Shown one piece after another: positions 1 through 6,479 of a stretch of 10,374 nucleotides of DNA. The first letter of the stretch is position 1; each line of letters begins with the position of its first letter. Source of the DNA: Candidatus Thalassarchaeaceae archaeon (GTDB lineage Archaea > Thermoplasmatota > Poseidoniia > Poseidoniales > Thalassarchaeaceae); contig JAQXFA010000009.1 in assembly GCA_029250565.1 (NCBI GenBank), forward strand, positions 1-10,374, read 5' to 3'. A model generated the notes under the pieces. The model did not search any database, was not told the DNA's origin, and was given only the letters and a program-made list of their open reading frames with translations. The position numbers and the translations under genes were made by a program.

Positions 1-147
1 CCCATAATCTCTACTGGTTCCACAATTAGGATATAATCCTTGATTTGCATTTTGAATTGGGATTTCTGAGATATTTGCGTGGACATCTTCTCTGATGCCA
101 TGATACAACTCCCAATCCGAATGTTGTTCCGGCCATTTACCCCAAGG
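1..147 (-). pseudogene. Continuation of the M14 carboxypeptidase beyond the premature stop (runs off the window)
   Basis: Reading on in the same frame after the TAA gives 49 further residues with no stop, beginning PWGKWPEQHSDWELYHG and ending CGTSRDYG at base 1. In M14 enzymes the zinc histidine is followed by a segment ending in LYPYG. Here the same place reads IML-stop-PWG, so the stop replaces a residue that is normally tyrosine, one base away from TAT or TAC. The frame is intact on both sides, which fits one recent nonsense substitution, a sequencing error, or readthrough. No ribosome-binding site suggests a separate start here. Confidence 0.8.
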
Positions 148-789
148 TTAGAGCATAATCCAAACTCCAGTATGCATAGTGACATACAAATCGGCGTCAG
201 GAACTACCGTGTTCATGTAAATCGAGTTCGCATGAGTTTCAGATTCACTAAAGGCATCACTACCTGGCTGGGTCACTGGGCAGGTATTCCAGTAATGATC
301 GTAGTTTCGGTTCAAATCAACTTGGTTGATATTCCAACGCGTGTCGATATCATTGCCATCTGCATTCAGCATGATGAGTATGTGTATTTCAGTTGTCGTC
401 AGAACATCAATGACTTCCTGATCTCCAGCCGCCCAACCCTCGATGTAATATTCAGCTGTCAAGAAAGCCAATTCCGTCCCCAAGTGCTCATTTCCATGGT
501 GCCCACCATCAATGTAAACAATCTCTTTCTGTGCACCATCCGGTTTTGCATCAACGCTCCAATCAGATATTTGAACAACCCAGAGATTCCGACCAAGTTC
601 GGTTTGTCCTGCAACCGTCAGTATGACAATTTCAGAATGATCGGCAGCCCACGATTGTACATCAGCGGTAAGCGTCAGATAGGAGTGGTACCAATGTTCC
701 TGAACAATGTCAGGTTGTTGGGCCAATGCCGTAGGTGCGCTAGATAGTAGCAGCACGGCCAGAACTAAGACGGGTGTAATGCGCGGCAC
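148..789 (-). CDS. Secreted M14-family zinc carboxypeptidase, cut short by an in-frame TAA
   Basis: The 213 readable residues begin with a Sec-type signal peptide (residues 1-23, cleavage probable after ALA) and continue as an M14 metallocarboxypeptidase domain, so the enzyme should trim C-terminal residues from peptides outside the cell. Seen: the HxxE zinc motif in GGHHGNEHLG (H98, E101), an arginine at R151, the substrate-binding NRN (N160-R161-N162), and the third zinc ligand H206 in MHTG. The catalytic glutamate of the family lies further C-terminal and is not reached. Start: the first codon is GTG at 787-789, chosen because a stop (TAG) lies four codons upstream and because it gives a complete signal peptide; no clear ribosome-binding site is visible. 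The gene is 48 bases downstream of the agmatinase-like gene on the same strand and may be co-transcribed. The TAA at 148-150 falls in the middle of the catalytic fold, so this product alone should be inactive. Confidence 0.85.
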   Translation of the reverse strand: MPRITPVLVLAVLLLSSAPTALAQQPDIVQEHWYHSYLTLTADVQSWAADHSEIVILTVAGQTELGRNLWVVQISDWSVDAKPDGAQKEIVYIDGGHHGNEHLGTELAFLTAEYYIEGWAAGDQEVIDVLTTTEIHILIMLNADGNDIDTRWNINQVDLNRNYDHYWNTCPVTQPGSDAFSESETHANSIYMNTVVPDADLYVTMHTGVWIML

Positions 790-811
790 AAATGGCCGCT
801 AATGGTGGGGT

Positions 812-839
812 GATTTGAGCCTTAGCATTACTCAAAATC
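812..839 (-). terminator. Hairpin right after the agmatinase-like gene
   Basis: GATTTGAG (812-819) and CTCAAAATC (831-839) are complementary apart from one extra A, giving a stem of about 8 bp with an 11-base loop. It overlaps the stop codon of the agmatinase-like gene and lies before the carboxypeptidase start. It could end or attenuate transcription between the two genes. There is no long T run after it, so the function is a guess. Confidence 0.35.
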
Positions 840-1761
840 ACAATGTAGCAATATGTGCGGCTACAATTTTTGTTGCTATCATAGCCGCAGAAAATTGGGT
901 TAGATTACTATCATTACCTGCCACAATCTCTGCAATATCAGCCCCAATTACCTCAACTTGAGTGGCTGCAAAAAGTGTTTCAATTATCTCAACTGCTTGC
1001 CAATGAGCCAAACCACCTGGGACTGGTGTACCAGTGTGAGGGACCAGTGAGCCATCTAATCCATCAATATCGAAAGTAAGCCAAACTGGGCCTGTGAGCG
1101 CAGAAATCTCTGCTAGCAAATTATCCCATCCTTGCCCACCACTTGAAGGAGCCAAGAAATCCCTAGCAAACCAAGTGGAGACACGCTCGTCAGAATTGAT
1201 GTAATCTTCTTCTTCTCGAGAATACGCTCTCACACCAATTTGTAGTAAATTCCCCACGCCTTCGTCTAGAGCACGTCGTGCCGCACAAGCGTGACTGTAA
1301 TTGTCCCCATCTAACTCATCTCTCAAATCTGCATGTGCATCTATCTGTACAACGGTTAAGCGACTCAAATCACCTGCTAAAGTTGGGTGGTTAGAAAGGG
1401 CTCTCATTATTGCAGGGAGTGAACCATGCTCACCTCCCAAAACGATTGGAAAAACTTGGCCTTCTGTCCACTCTTGGAGATATTTCTCAATGCCTTCTAA
1501 CTGTGCTGCTAATGAGCCACCTTCACCATCCCAAGGATCTGCTGTGAAGATTGTTCGGCCAGCGGGTAAATCTTCATCCAATAATGGGTCGTGTAATTCA
1601 ACTTGAGCTGATGCCTCAATACAGGCTGCTGGACCGTTTTCAGTTCCCTGTCCATATGAGACTGTCAATTCGTATGGAAGTGAAAGTATTGCAATATCAG
1701 CGCCTTCTCTTGTTGACTCTTCCAAGCCAAGAAAATTTCCGCCGATTGAGCCCTCTGCCAT
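838..1761 (-). CDS. speB: Agmatinase-type ureohydrolase
   Basis: A 307-residue member of the arginase/agmatinase/formiminoglutamase family, cytosolic, close to the usual agmatinase length. Such enzymes hydrolyse a guanidino group with a two-manganese centre; agmatinase makes putrescine and urea from agmatine. All metal ligands are visible: H112 in GGEHG, D141/H143/D145 in DAHADLRD, and D231/D233 in FDIDGLD. The YSHACAARRA segment (155-164) and TGTPVPGGL (243-251) are in the agmatinase style, but substrate cannot be settled from motifs, and guanidinobutyrase or a related activity remains possible. The start at 1761 is preferred over an in-frame ATG at 1902 because family homology begins just after it, and because a TATA-like box sits about 30 bases upstream. 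The 47 extra residues would run through the inverted-repeat control region. It is divergent from the small acidic protein gene. Confidence 0.88.
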   Translation of the reverse strand: MAEGSIGGNFLGLEESTREGADIAILSLPYELTVSYGQGTENGPAACIEASAQVELHDPLLDEDLPAGRTIFTADPWDGEGGSLAAQLEGIEKYLQEWTEGQVFPIVLGGEHGSLPAIMRALSNHPTLAGDLSRLTVVQIDAHADLRDELDGDNYSHACAARRALDEGVGNLLQIGVRAYSREEEDYINSDERVSTWFARDFLAPSSGGQGWDNLLAEISALTGPVWLTFDIDGLDGSLVPHTGTPVPGGLAHWQAVEIIETLFAATQVEVIGADIAEIVAGNDSNLTQFSAAMIATKIVAAHIATL

Positions 1762-1790
1762 ATCTCTCAAATTCGTGCTCGGGTTGTTTG

Positions 1791-1798
1791 GTTTTATG
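1791..1798 (-). promoter_or_regulatory. TATA-like box for the agmatinase-like gene
   Basis: On the minus strand the bases read CATAAAAC, with the centre about 34 bases before the ATG at 1761. With the usual archaeal spacing of about 27 bases, transcription would start only a few bases before the ATG, giving a nearly leaderless message; this fits the weak ribosome-binding site (only GAGAG close to the start). Confidence 0.4.
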
Positions 1799-1806
1799 CA
1801 TTCTCG

Positions 1807-1854
1807 CCGGTTCAAAACGGAGGCTGGACCGACCCTACGGGTCGTTTTCACCGG
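1807..1854. repeat. Nested inverted repeat in the divergent control region
   Basis: The outer arms are CCGGTTCAAAAC (1807-1818) and GTTTTCACCGG (1844-1854), complementary apart from one mismatch or bulge. Inside them is a perfect palindromic stem CGACCC-TAC-GGGTCG (1830-1844), followed on the plus strand by four T. It lies just upstream of the probable agmatinase TATA box and well upstream of the rightward gene. It could be a regulator-binding site, a small structured RNA, or a terminator for leftover transcription. Symmetry on DNA fits a dimeric regulator. Confidence 0.5.
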
Positions 1855-1860
1855 ATTGTT

Positions 1861-1868
1861 GATATATT
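1861..1868 (+). promoter_or_regulatory. TATA-like box for the small acidic protein gene
   Basis: GATATATT is the most TATA-like octamer upstream of the ATG at 1938. Start of transcription would fall near 1890, giving a leader of roughly 45-50 bases that contains the hairpin at 1895-1920 and the ribosome-binding site. Confidence 0.35.
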
Positions 1869-1870
1869 GC

Positions 1871-1892
1871 GGTGTACAAATAGTAGGTGTAC
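1871..1892 (+). repeat. Direct repeat GGTGTAC, possible operator
   Basis: GGTGTAC occurs at 1871-1877 and again at 1886-1892, starts 15 bases apart, between the TATA-like box and the predicted transcription start of the small acidic protein gene. Each copy contains the self-complementary GTAC. A protein bound there would block transcription, so a repressor site is possible; no regulator can be named. Confidence 0.35.
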
Positions 1893-1894
1893 CC

Positions 1895-1920
1895 GAGTGC
1901 AATAATTTGACCGAGCACTC
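1895..1920 (+). promoter_or_regulatory. 5'-leader hairpin before the small acidic protein gene
   Basis: GAGTGC (1895-1900) pairs perfectly with GCACTC (1915-1920) over a 14-base loop. The stem ends five bases before the AGGAG ribosome-binding site (1925-1929), so it could influence translation, or it could act as a DNA operator half-site pair. Confidence 0.35.
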
Positions 1921-1937
1921 AAACAGGAGAGATTCTC

Positions 1938-2339
1938 ATGGGAATGACGATGGCTGGATTAACTGCTGCGATTCAACGGCATATTGACAAAGAAATGGAA
2001 AAGACTGTGGCCGAGAGCATGGCTGAACATGCGCTAGGATTCTTTGGTTATTACGACCGTATTATCGATAACGCTTTGGAACCAACTGACAGAAATCTGT
2101 TCTATATTTTTCAGGATTACAACCTATTGACTACTGAATCCGAAGAAACCACTCTTTGGGATGGCAGAGAATGGCGTATTCACTATTGGAGATTTAAGGC
2201 TGAATTAGCTCAAAAAGCACTCGGATACTTGGAAGAGGAAGAGGAAGAAGTTGATTCTCCTGAATTCAATATCTATGATGATTTGGCAACAGATATTTGG
2301 AATCGAACTGATGATGGCTATGAAGAGCCACTCTTCTAA
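1938..2339 (+). CDS. Small conserved archaeal protein, DUF6015-like, function unknown
   Basis: A 133-residue soluble, acidic protein with no signal peptide or membrane segment. The start at 1938 is supported by AGGAG at 1925-1929, 8 bases upstream. The N-terminal half looks like a short helical bundle (residues 5-33), followed by a conserved-looking block FFGYYDRIIDNALEPTDRNL (residues 35-54) and then TTLWDGREWRIHYW. After that the chain becomes strongly acidic, with six consecutive glutamates near residues 99-104. The middle block matches my memory of the DUF6015 proteins of Thermoplasmata, which have no assigned role; this is recognition from memory, not a search. The layout of helices plus a possible beta-hairpin would fit a small nucleic-acid- or protein-binding domain, but nothing in it shows catalysis. 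It is divergent from the agmatinase-like gene and 100 bases before the surface-protein gene. Confidence 0.8.
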   Translation: MGMTMAGLTAAIQRHIDKEMEKTVAESMAEHALGFFGYYDRIIDNALEPTDRNLFYIFQDYNLLTTESEETTLWDGREWRIHYWRFKAELAQKALGYLEEEEEEVDSPEFNIYDDLATDIWNRTDDGYEEPLF

Positions 2340-2380
2340 TCATTGAGACTGTGACACAATCCCAATACTGGTAAATGCGG

Positions 2381-2387
2381 TATACAT
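2381..2387 (+). promoter_or_regulatory. TATA-like box for the surface-protein gene
   Basis: TATACAT lies 53 bases before the ATG at 2440. A start near 2410 would give a leader of about 30 bases containing GAAGG (2428-2432), a moderate ribosome-binding site 7 bases from the ATG. Confidence 0.35.
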
Positions 2388-2439
2388 GACTTGACACGAA
2401 GGGTTAGGATTCATTAGGGAACAGAACGAAGGTTTACCC

Positions 2440-5400
2440 ATGTCAAGAGTATCACCTCGGTGGCCAGCGTTCTCAATGGTACTGATTTTCATAATTTCAT
2501 CTGGTACTCCAGTGATTGCTGATGGAGTTGGTTTACCTGATGCATCCATCCACATAGACTGGCTTGATGAGGATGGGGACGGTGAAGCAGAACATGCCTA
2601 TATCATTGAATTCAGTGAAGCCCCCGTCCCTTCGGATTGGAAGATCGAAGTATCACACTCTGATTCAAATGGCACCTCTCTAGGGAACTGGACTTTCCGT
2701 TGGGGGGATACAAATTATTCACTAGAACCGGTGAACTCAACCCACTTCCGCATTGTGGCTCCTACGAATATCTCATTTGGAGATTCGATTGAAATAGAGG
2801 TGTGGATGGAATCCGGTGAGTCCCCATCAACCACAAGAACTGTTGATGTAACCATCTGGAATCAACCGATTGCTGATCATGAAATAACTGTCACAACTGA
2901 CTGGTCATTACGGCATCAAATAGAAAACCAATCTAGTGAAGAGTATCTCCTCGAATTCACTGGACAAGGATGGCAACAACGTAGTGACGGTTTGTTGATT
3001 CATGATGAATTGGGGTCAGGAACCTTGACGATTGACGAAGTATCTGAGGATGGAAGTAATATTCTGATTGTTCTTGACTTAAACAGAATTTGGCTCAATG
3101 AGACAATGGTTGGTGAAGAACTCACTAGCCAAATCTTCGAAATGGCTGGCGCCGGAAACATGACTATCACCGATGATACTGATGGAAACATGACGATTTC
3201 AGCATCTGTAGCTGATGCATACATTCTACGCTCAATGATTGATGGAACCATTGAAGAGCAACTACGATTGGAAGCAAATGGAAACCTGAACATTACTAAT
3301 GTTGATGAAGACGAAGAGATGTATATTGACGCTGAAATTTCACTATTGTTAGTTGAATTACACGATGTTGATGGTGTAAGAGTGCTTGAGCACACTGAGT
3401 TTCAAGCGACTGGCGAGTTAGAAATTCAATCATCTGGTTCTTACATTTATGTGGACCTTGAACAACTAATGGTTCTTGAAAGATATGAAAACGGTGAGAT
3501 GGTTTTGCAACATGACAAAACCTACGGTGATGGGACATTTTTCTTCTCAGATACTAACGATGAAAATGGTTCAATCGTGATAGATGGTGAAGTAATTCTT
3601 CTCCATCAAGAAACGGAAAATGGCACCAAGGTTGCCGACACCACACATATTGACGCGGATATTACTGGCGCCACCACTGGTGAATTTGGTCTATGGCGCC
3701 GAATTGAAGACAGCGGTCAATCTGCTAACTCTACTGGCCAAATGTGGGAGGTCAATCGTATTCATCAAGAGAATTGGCTAAACCTCACGGGTGGTGGTTT
3801 GCTTGAAGGCATGGGACCTTCCCAAACCTATAACGAAACATGGGACCATGAAGTGATTTACGAGAATTACACTAACCGCACAATCTACTACTCTTGGTAT
3901 GAACAGAGTAACGACCCAAGCCAAGGTGAAGAGTGGCCACCTAATTCTCCAATACCTGTAGAAGAGGTGAATACTACTGATGAAACTGATTCTGGACTAG
4001 GTGACATCAACATCAGCCGAGAGACAGGTTTGGCTCCGGCTGAACTTCTAATTGGAGATAACTTAGGACTCTACTCTGGAGACTTGATGAGTTTGGAATT
4101 AACTGCGAATTCTTACCAATCATATACCCGTGACGGCCACACAATGGATGTTACCTCATGGAGTGGTACATACTTGAGTGAACAGAGCACCGCTTCTGGA
4201 TTGGTCATCAATGAAGGAATACTTGCTGGCTTAATAGCTGAAGTATCGAGAGAAGTTTATCTTGATTTCAATGCTACAGAAGATGCTTGGTTCTGGGAAA
4301 ACCAGTCCCTTGAAAGAGTGCTTTCACCAAGCATTGTGACTGCAGGTGAGAATACACCTCCAACAATTGTTGAAGTAAGACTTCAAGAGGATAGAGTCCT
4401 CAATGAAGGCGGGAATCTGGTTCACATAGAAGTTGAAATCAATGACCCTGATTGGAATATGCGTGAAGTAAATGTTGATTTGTCAACATTAGGACTTGGA
4501 ACTATCCAATTGAATGATCTCGGTCAGGATGGTGATATCATGGTTCATGATGACAATTTCACCGGCTCATTTGTGTACTTTGGAACCGACTCTGGAAACA
4601 TATCTGTATCTGTAACTGCAGAAGATGTTTGGACGAGCACAACAGATAATGTATCGTTAGAAGTAGTGCACCGAGCACCACGACTTGTTGACTTCACTCT
4701 TAGCCAAGAGCAGGCTGAGCGAGGTGAAAATGTGACGGTGACTATCAAGGCATTTGACAGCCTTACCATTACTAGTGTTGGAATTGATTTAATCGCTGAG
4801 GGTGGGGCACTTTTCCCTCTCACTGATGATGGCGGCGGCTATTGGAGCGGAGTAGTAAATATTCCAGAAACTGTAAGCCCTGGCGACATATACCTCCCTG
4901 TCAAAGTAATGGATAGTGGAGGAGGGTGGTCACTTCTGACACATCTAAACCTGCCAAGTACTGTGGCTGGAGTTGGTGGCGATGCATGGGATGCACCGAC
5001 TGCAAGTATCCCTGCACTTCTAATTGAAAATAATGGGCCGGTAATTTCTGATTTCCGAATCCTGAAAGGTGGTTTAGAAGTCCAAGAAATAATCATTCCA
5101 GATGTTGGTGATGGGTCCTCAAATTATGTGTTAACTGTAAATGCGACAGACCACGATTCAATAACCGTAGTACAAGGTAGGTTGCGAATGCTTGCACCAG
5201 TTGGTCAAGATACTACTTGGCAAACAATGAGGGATGACGGGCAACAAGGAGATGAGATTGCAGGTGATGGAGTATACTCTATCCAAGTGACTGTTCGCGA
5301 AGGTCTCCCCGTTGATTCCTTGGTTCTTGATTTCCGAGGAATTGATGTTTATCTCCAAAGTACATATCCTGTATTCGAAGCTACTGTGGAACTTTCCGAT

Positions 5401-5589
5401 AAAGAAGTTGACCCACTAACAAATCCAACAGATGCACTGAGTGATTGGGGCTCAACGGTGATGATTGTACTGATTATTTTGGGTGTTGTGATGCTAGGTG
5501 GTGGGGTTGCTATCGTGGCACTACTGCGACGAGGTGGAAGCCTTGATGAGCAACTTGGACTAAGTAGTGAGTTCCAAAAAGAACTGTGA
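2440..5589 (+). CDS. Giant exported, C-terminally anchored surface protein with tandem beta repeats and Ig-like domains
   Basis: The 1049-residue protein has a signal peptide (1 to about 27), a long extracellular part, one membrane helix (about 1006-1029) and a short cytoplasmic tail starting RRGG. A calcium-loop-like acidic stretch DEDGDGEAEH lies near residue 43. Residues about 192-407 hold five degenerate tandem repeats of 40-45 residues, beginning near 192, 237, 280, 323 and 363, each with a G-x-G-h-x-h-x start and alternating hydrophobic strands. Residues 638-985 hold three Ig-like units starting PPTIVEVRL, APRLVDFTL and GPVISDFRI; each carries a DDG or GDG turn (for example DDGQQGDEIAGDGVYS), as in choice-of-anchor X proteins. 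I count 26 N-glycosylation sequons, all placed outside the membrane in this topology. No catalytic motif is visible. A role in the cell envelope, adhesion or substrate capture is inference. Long acidic surface proteins of this plan are common in Marine Group II type genomes. Confidence 0.85.
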   Translation: MSRVSPRWPAFSMVLIFIISSGTPVIADGVGLPDASIHIDWLDEDGDGEAEHAYIIEFSEAPVPSDWKIEVSHSDSNGTSLGNWTFRWGDTNYSLEPVNSTHFRIVAPTNISFGDSIEIEVWMESGESPSTTRTVDVTIWNQPIADHEITVTTDWSLRHQIENQSSEEYLLEFTGQGWQQRSDGLLIHDELGSGTLTIDEVSEDGSNILIVLDLNRIWLNETMVGEELTSQIFEMAGAGNMTITDDTDGNMTISASVADAYILRSMIDGTIEEQLRLEANGNLNITNVDEDEEMYIDAEISLLLVELHDVDGVRVLEHTEFQATGELEIQSSGSYIYVDLEQLMVLERYENGEMVLQHDKTYGDGTFFFSDTNDENGSIVIDGEVILLHQETENGTKVADTTHIDADITGATTGEFGLWRRIEDSGQSANSTGQMWEVNRIHQENWLNLTGGGLLEGMGPSQTYNETWDHEVIYENYTNRTIYYSWYEQSNDPSQGEEWPPNSPIPVEEVNTTDETDSGLGDINISRETGLAPAELLIGDNLGLYSGDLMSLELTANSYQSYTRDGHTMDVTSWSGTYLSEQSTASGLVINEGILAGLIAEVSREVYLDFNATEDAWFWENQSLERVLSPSIVTAGENTPPTIVEVRLQEDRVLNEGGNLVHIEVEINDPDWNMREVNVDLSTLGLGTIQLNDLGQDGDIMVHDDNFTGSFVYFGTDSGNISVSVTAEDVWTSTTDNVSLEVVHRAPRLVDFTLSQEQAERGENVTVTIKAFDSLTITSVGIDLIAEGGALFPLTDDGGGYWSGVVNIPETVSPGDIYLPVKVMDSGGGWSLLTHLNLPSTVAGVGGDAWDAPTASIPALLIENNGPVISDFRILKGGLEVQEIIIPDVGDGSSNYVLTVNATDHDSITVVQGRLRMLAPVGQDTTWQTMRDDGQQGDEIAGDGVYSIQVTVREGLPVDSLVLDFRGIDVYLQSTYPVFEATVELSDKEVDPLTNPTDALSDWGSTVMIVLIILGVVMLGGGVAIVALLRRGGSLDEQLGLSSEFQKEL

Positions 5590-5605
5590 TGAGGTAATTC
5601 TACAT

Positions 5606-5614
5606 CATTAATTA
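5606..5614 (+). promoter_or_regulatory. TATA-like box for arsC
   Basis: CATTAATTA is centred about 28 bases before the ATG at 5638. With normal archaeal spacing the transcript would begin at or next to the ATG, a leaderless arrangement. GGTGA at 5626-5630 could still serve as a ribosome-binding site on a read-through transcript from the surface-protein gene. Confidence 0.35.
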
Positions 5615-5637
5615 AGTGTCAGATTGGTGATAATTTT

Positions 5638-6000
5638 ATGCGAGTTTTATTCGTCTGTGTTGGAAATACCTGCCGAAGCCAGATGGCTGAAGGTTGGGCA
5701 AAATATCATGGCCTAGAAGCGCAATCTGCAGGCACACATCCTGGACAATCTGTAGCCAAGAAAGCAATTGAAGTAATGGCTGAAAAGGGAATTGATATTT
5801 CCAATCAGGTTCCAACAAATATTGATGATGTAGATACAGAATCTTTTGACCTAATCTTTTCAATGGGATGTGGTGTTTCATGCCCAAACCTGAAATTCAA
5901 TGATGATTGGAAATTAGATGACCCTTATGGTGGAGTTCTTGAAAAGTATCAAGAAATACGAGATGAGATTGAAAGTAATGTCCGCCAACTAGTTGAATAA
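5638..6000 (+). CDS. arsC: Thioredoxin-type arsenate reductase, low-molecular-weight phosphatase fold
   Basis: A 120-residue cytosolic protein, slightly shorter than typical members (about 130). The P-loop is CVGNTCRS with the nucleophile C7 and R13 in the CX5R pattern. QMAEGW after it and SAGTHPG (30-36) are typical of the ArsC/LMW-PTP fold. Two further cysteines, C78 and C82 in MGCGVSCP, match the resolving pair of thioredoxin-coupled ArsC, which forms a disulfide relay while reducing arsenate to arsenite; plain tyrosine phosphatases lack this pair. D94-D95-P96 supplies the general-acid aspartate. The pair is separated by three residues, fewer than in the Staphylococcus plasmid enzyme as I remember it. 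No arsenite pump or ArsR regulator is in the window. It follows the surface-protein gene by 48 bases on the same strand and converges with alba. Confidence 0.85.
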   Translation: MRVLFVCVGNTCRSQMAEGWAKYHGLEAQSAGTHPGQSVAKKAIEVMAEKGIDISNQVPTNIDDVDTESFDLIFSMGCGVSCPNLKFNDDWKLDDPYGGVLEKYQEIRDEIESNVRQLVE

Positions 6001-6020
6001 ATATGCTCAATCAAAGCAAA

Positions 6021-6044
6021 AAGAGTGGTTTAACATTCACTCTT
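6021..6044. terminator. Bidirectional hairpin between convergent arsC and alba
   Basis: AAGAGTG (6021-6027) pairs perfectly with CACTCTT (6038-6044) around a 10-base loop. It fills the 36-base gap between the two convergent genes and overlaps the alba stop codon (6037-6039). Position and symmetry suit a shared transcription end for both strands. It has no strong T tract. Confidence 0.5.
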
Positions 6045-6348
6045 CGGAATCATCGGGCATCTCACCAATGCCTTCTAAGTGAATCTTGACATAAGAAAGA
6101 ACTCGGACAGAATCTTCCATCTCAATCTCTTCTGTACCGATTTCAACTCCCCTGTTGAACATTTCCGGGGGAAGATTACCTGCGATGTTGCCATTACGTC
6201 TACGGCATATTTCAGCTGTATCAATCGCAGTTCTCATTGAATTGCCCCTCGCAACTAATTCAACATCCCGATCACCGTCCTGCATTGCTCTCAAAACAGC
6301 GGCAACATAAGCGTGTACTGGCTTTCTTCCAACATATATGGTTCTCAT
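6037..6348 (-). CDS. albA: Alba chromatin / nucleic-acid-binding protein
   Basis: A 103-residue Alba-superfamily protein, slightly longer than the usual 90-100. It begins with the family signature IYVGRKPVHAYVAAVL (residues 4-19) and contains ARGNSMRTAIDTAEICRRR (33-51) and EIGTEEIE (69-76) before a last strand and an acidic tail. Alba dimers coat DNA and RNA in many archaea and can condense chromatin. The position of the first lysine of the crenarchaeal GKKP motif, the acetylation-regulated one, is arginine here (R8), followed by K9. A short insertion around GNIAGNLPPEMFNRG lengthens the loop after helix 2. The start at 6348 fits the family N-terminus and has a GGGG stretch about 10 bases upstream. 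It converges with arsC and is divergent from the tRNA gene. It is one of the clearest signs that the DNA is archaeal. Confidence 0.93.
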   Translation of the reverse strand: MRTIYVGRKPVHAYVAAVLRAMQDGDRDVELVARGNSMRTAIDTAEICRRRNGNIAGNLPPEMFNRGVEIGTEEIEMEDSVRVLSYVKIHLEGIGEMPDDSEE

Positions 6349-6416
6349 TTGACTAACCCCTACACATTCCCGAGGGAGGTTCTTGACTTGAAGGAATTGA
6401 TTGTACTTCTGAGTTT

Positions 6417-6425
6417 GTATTTATT
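6417..6425 (-). promoter_or_regulatory. TATA-like box for alba
   Basis: On the minus strand the bases read AATAAATAC, about 70 bases before the alba ATG. A start near 6394 would give a leader of about 45 bases. It is the most AT-rich TATA-like site in the alba/tRNA intergenic region. Confidence 0.4.
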
Positions 6426-6470
6426 GAAATTGAGTTTGATGCCTAATTCACAAATCCGGAAACATAGCGG

Positions 6471-6477
6471 TTATGAA
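6471..6477 (+). promoter_or_regulatory. Possible TATA-like box for tRNA-Gly
   Basis: TTATGAA is centred 29 bases before the first base of the mature tRNA, the spacing expected for an archaeal promoter starting transcription just before the tRNA. The match to a TATA box is weak. Confidence 0.25.
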
Positions 6478-6479
6478 GT

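Noticed and set aside
79..747. A 222-codon open frame on the plus strand opposite the carboxypeptidase gene
   Set aside because: It is antisense to a clear M14 domain with a signal peptide, contains no recognisable motif, and has no ribosome-binding site. It looks like a by-product of the codon use of the real gene.
1762..1902. Upstream extension of the agmatinase-like gene to an ATG at 1902
   Set aside because: The extra 47 residues do not match the family, include the nested inverted repeat and the probable TATA box, and look like translated control DNA.
3000..3395. A serine-rich 131-codon frame on the minus strand within the surface-protein gene
   Set aside because: It mirrors Asp/Glu/Asn-rich coding on the other strand, and nothing in it resembles a protein family.
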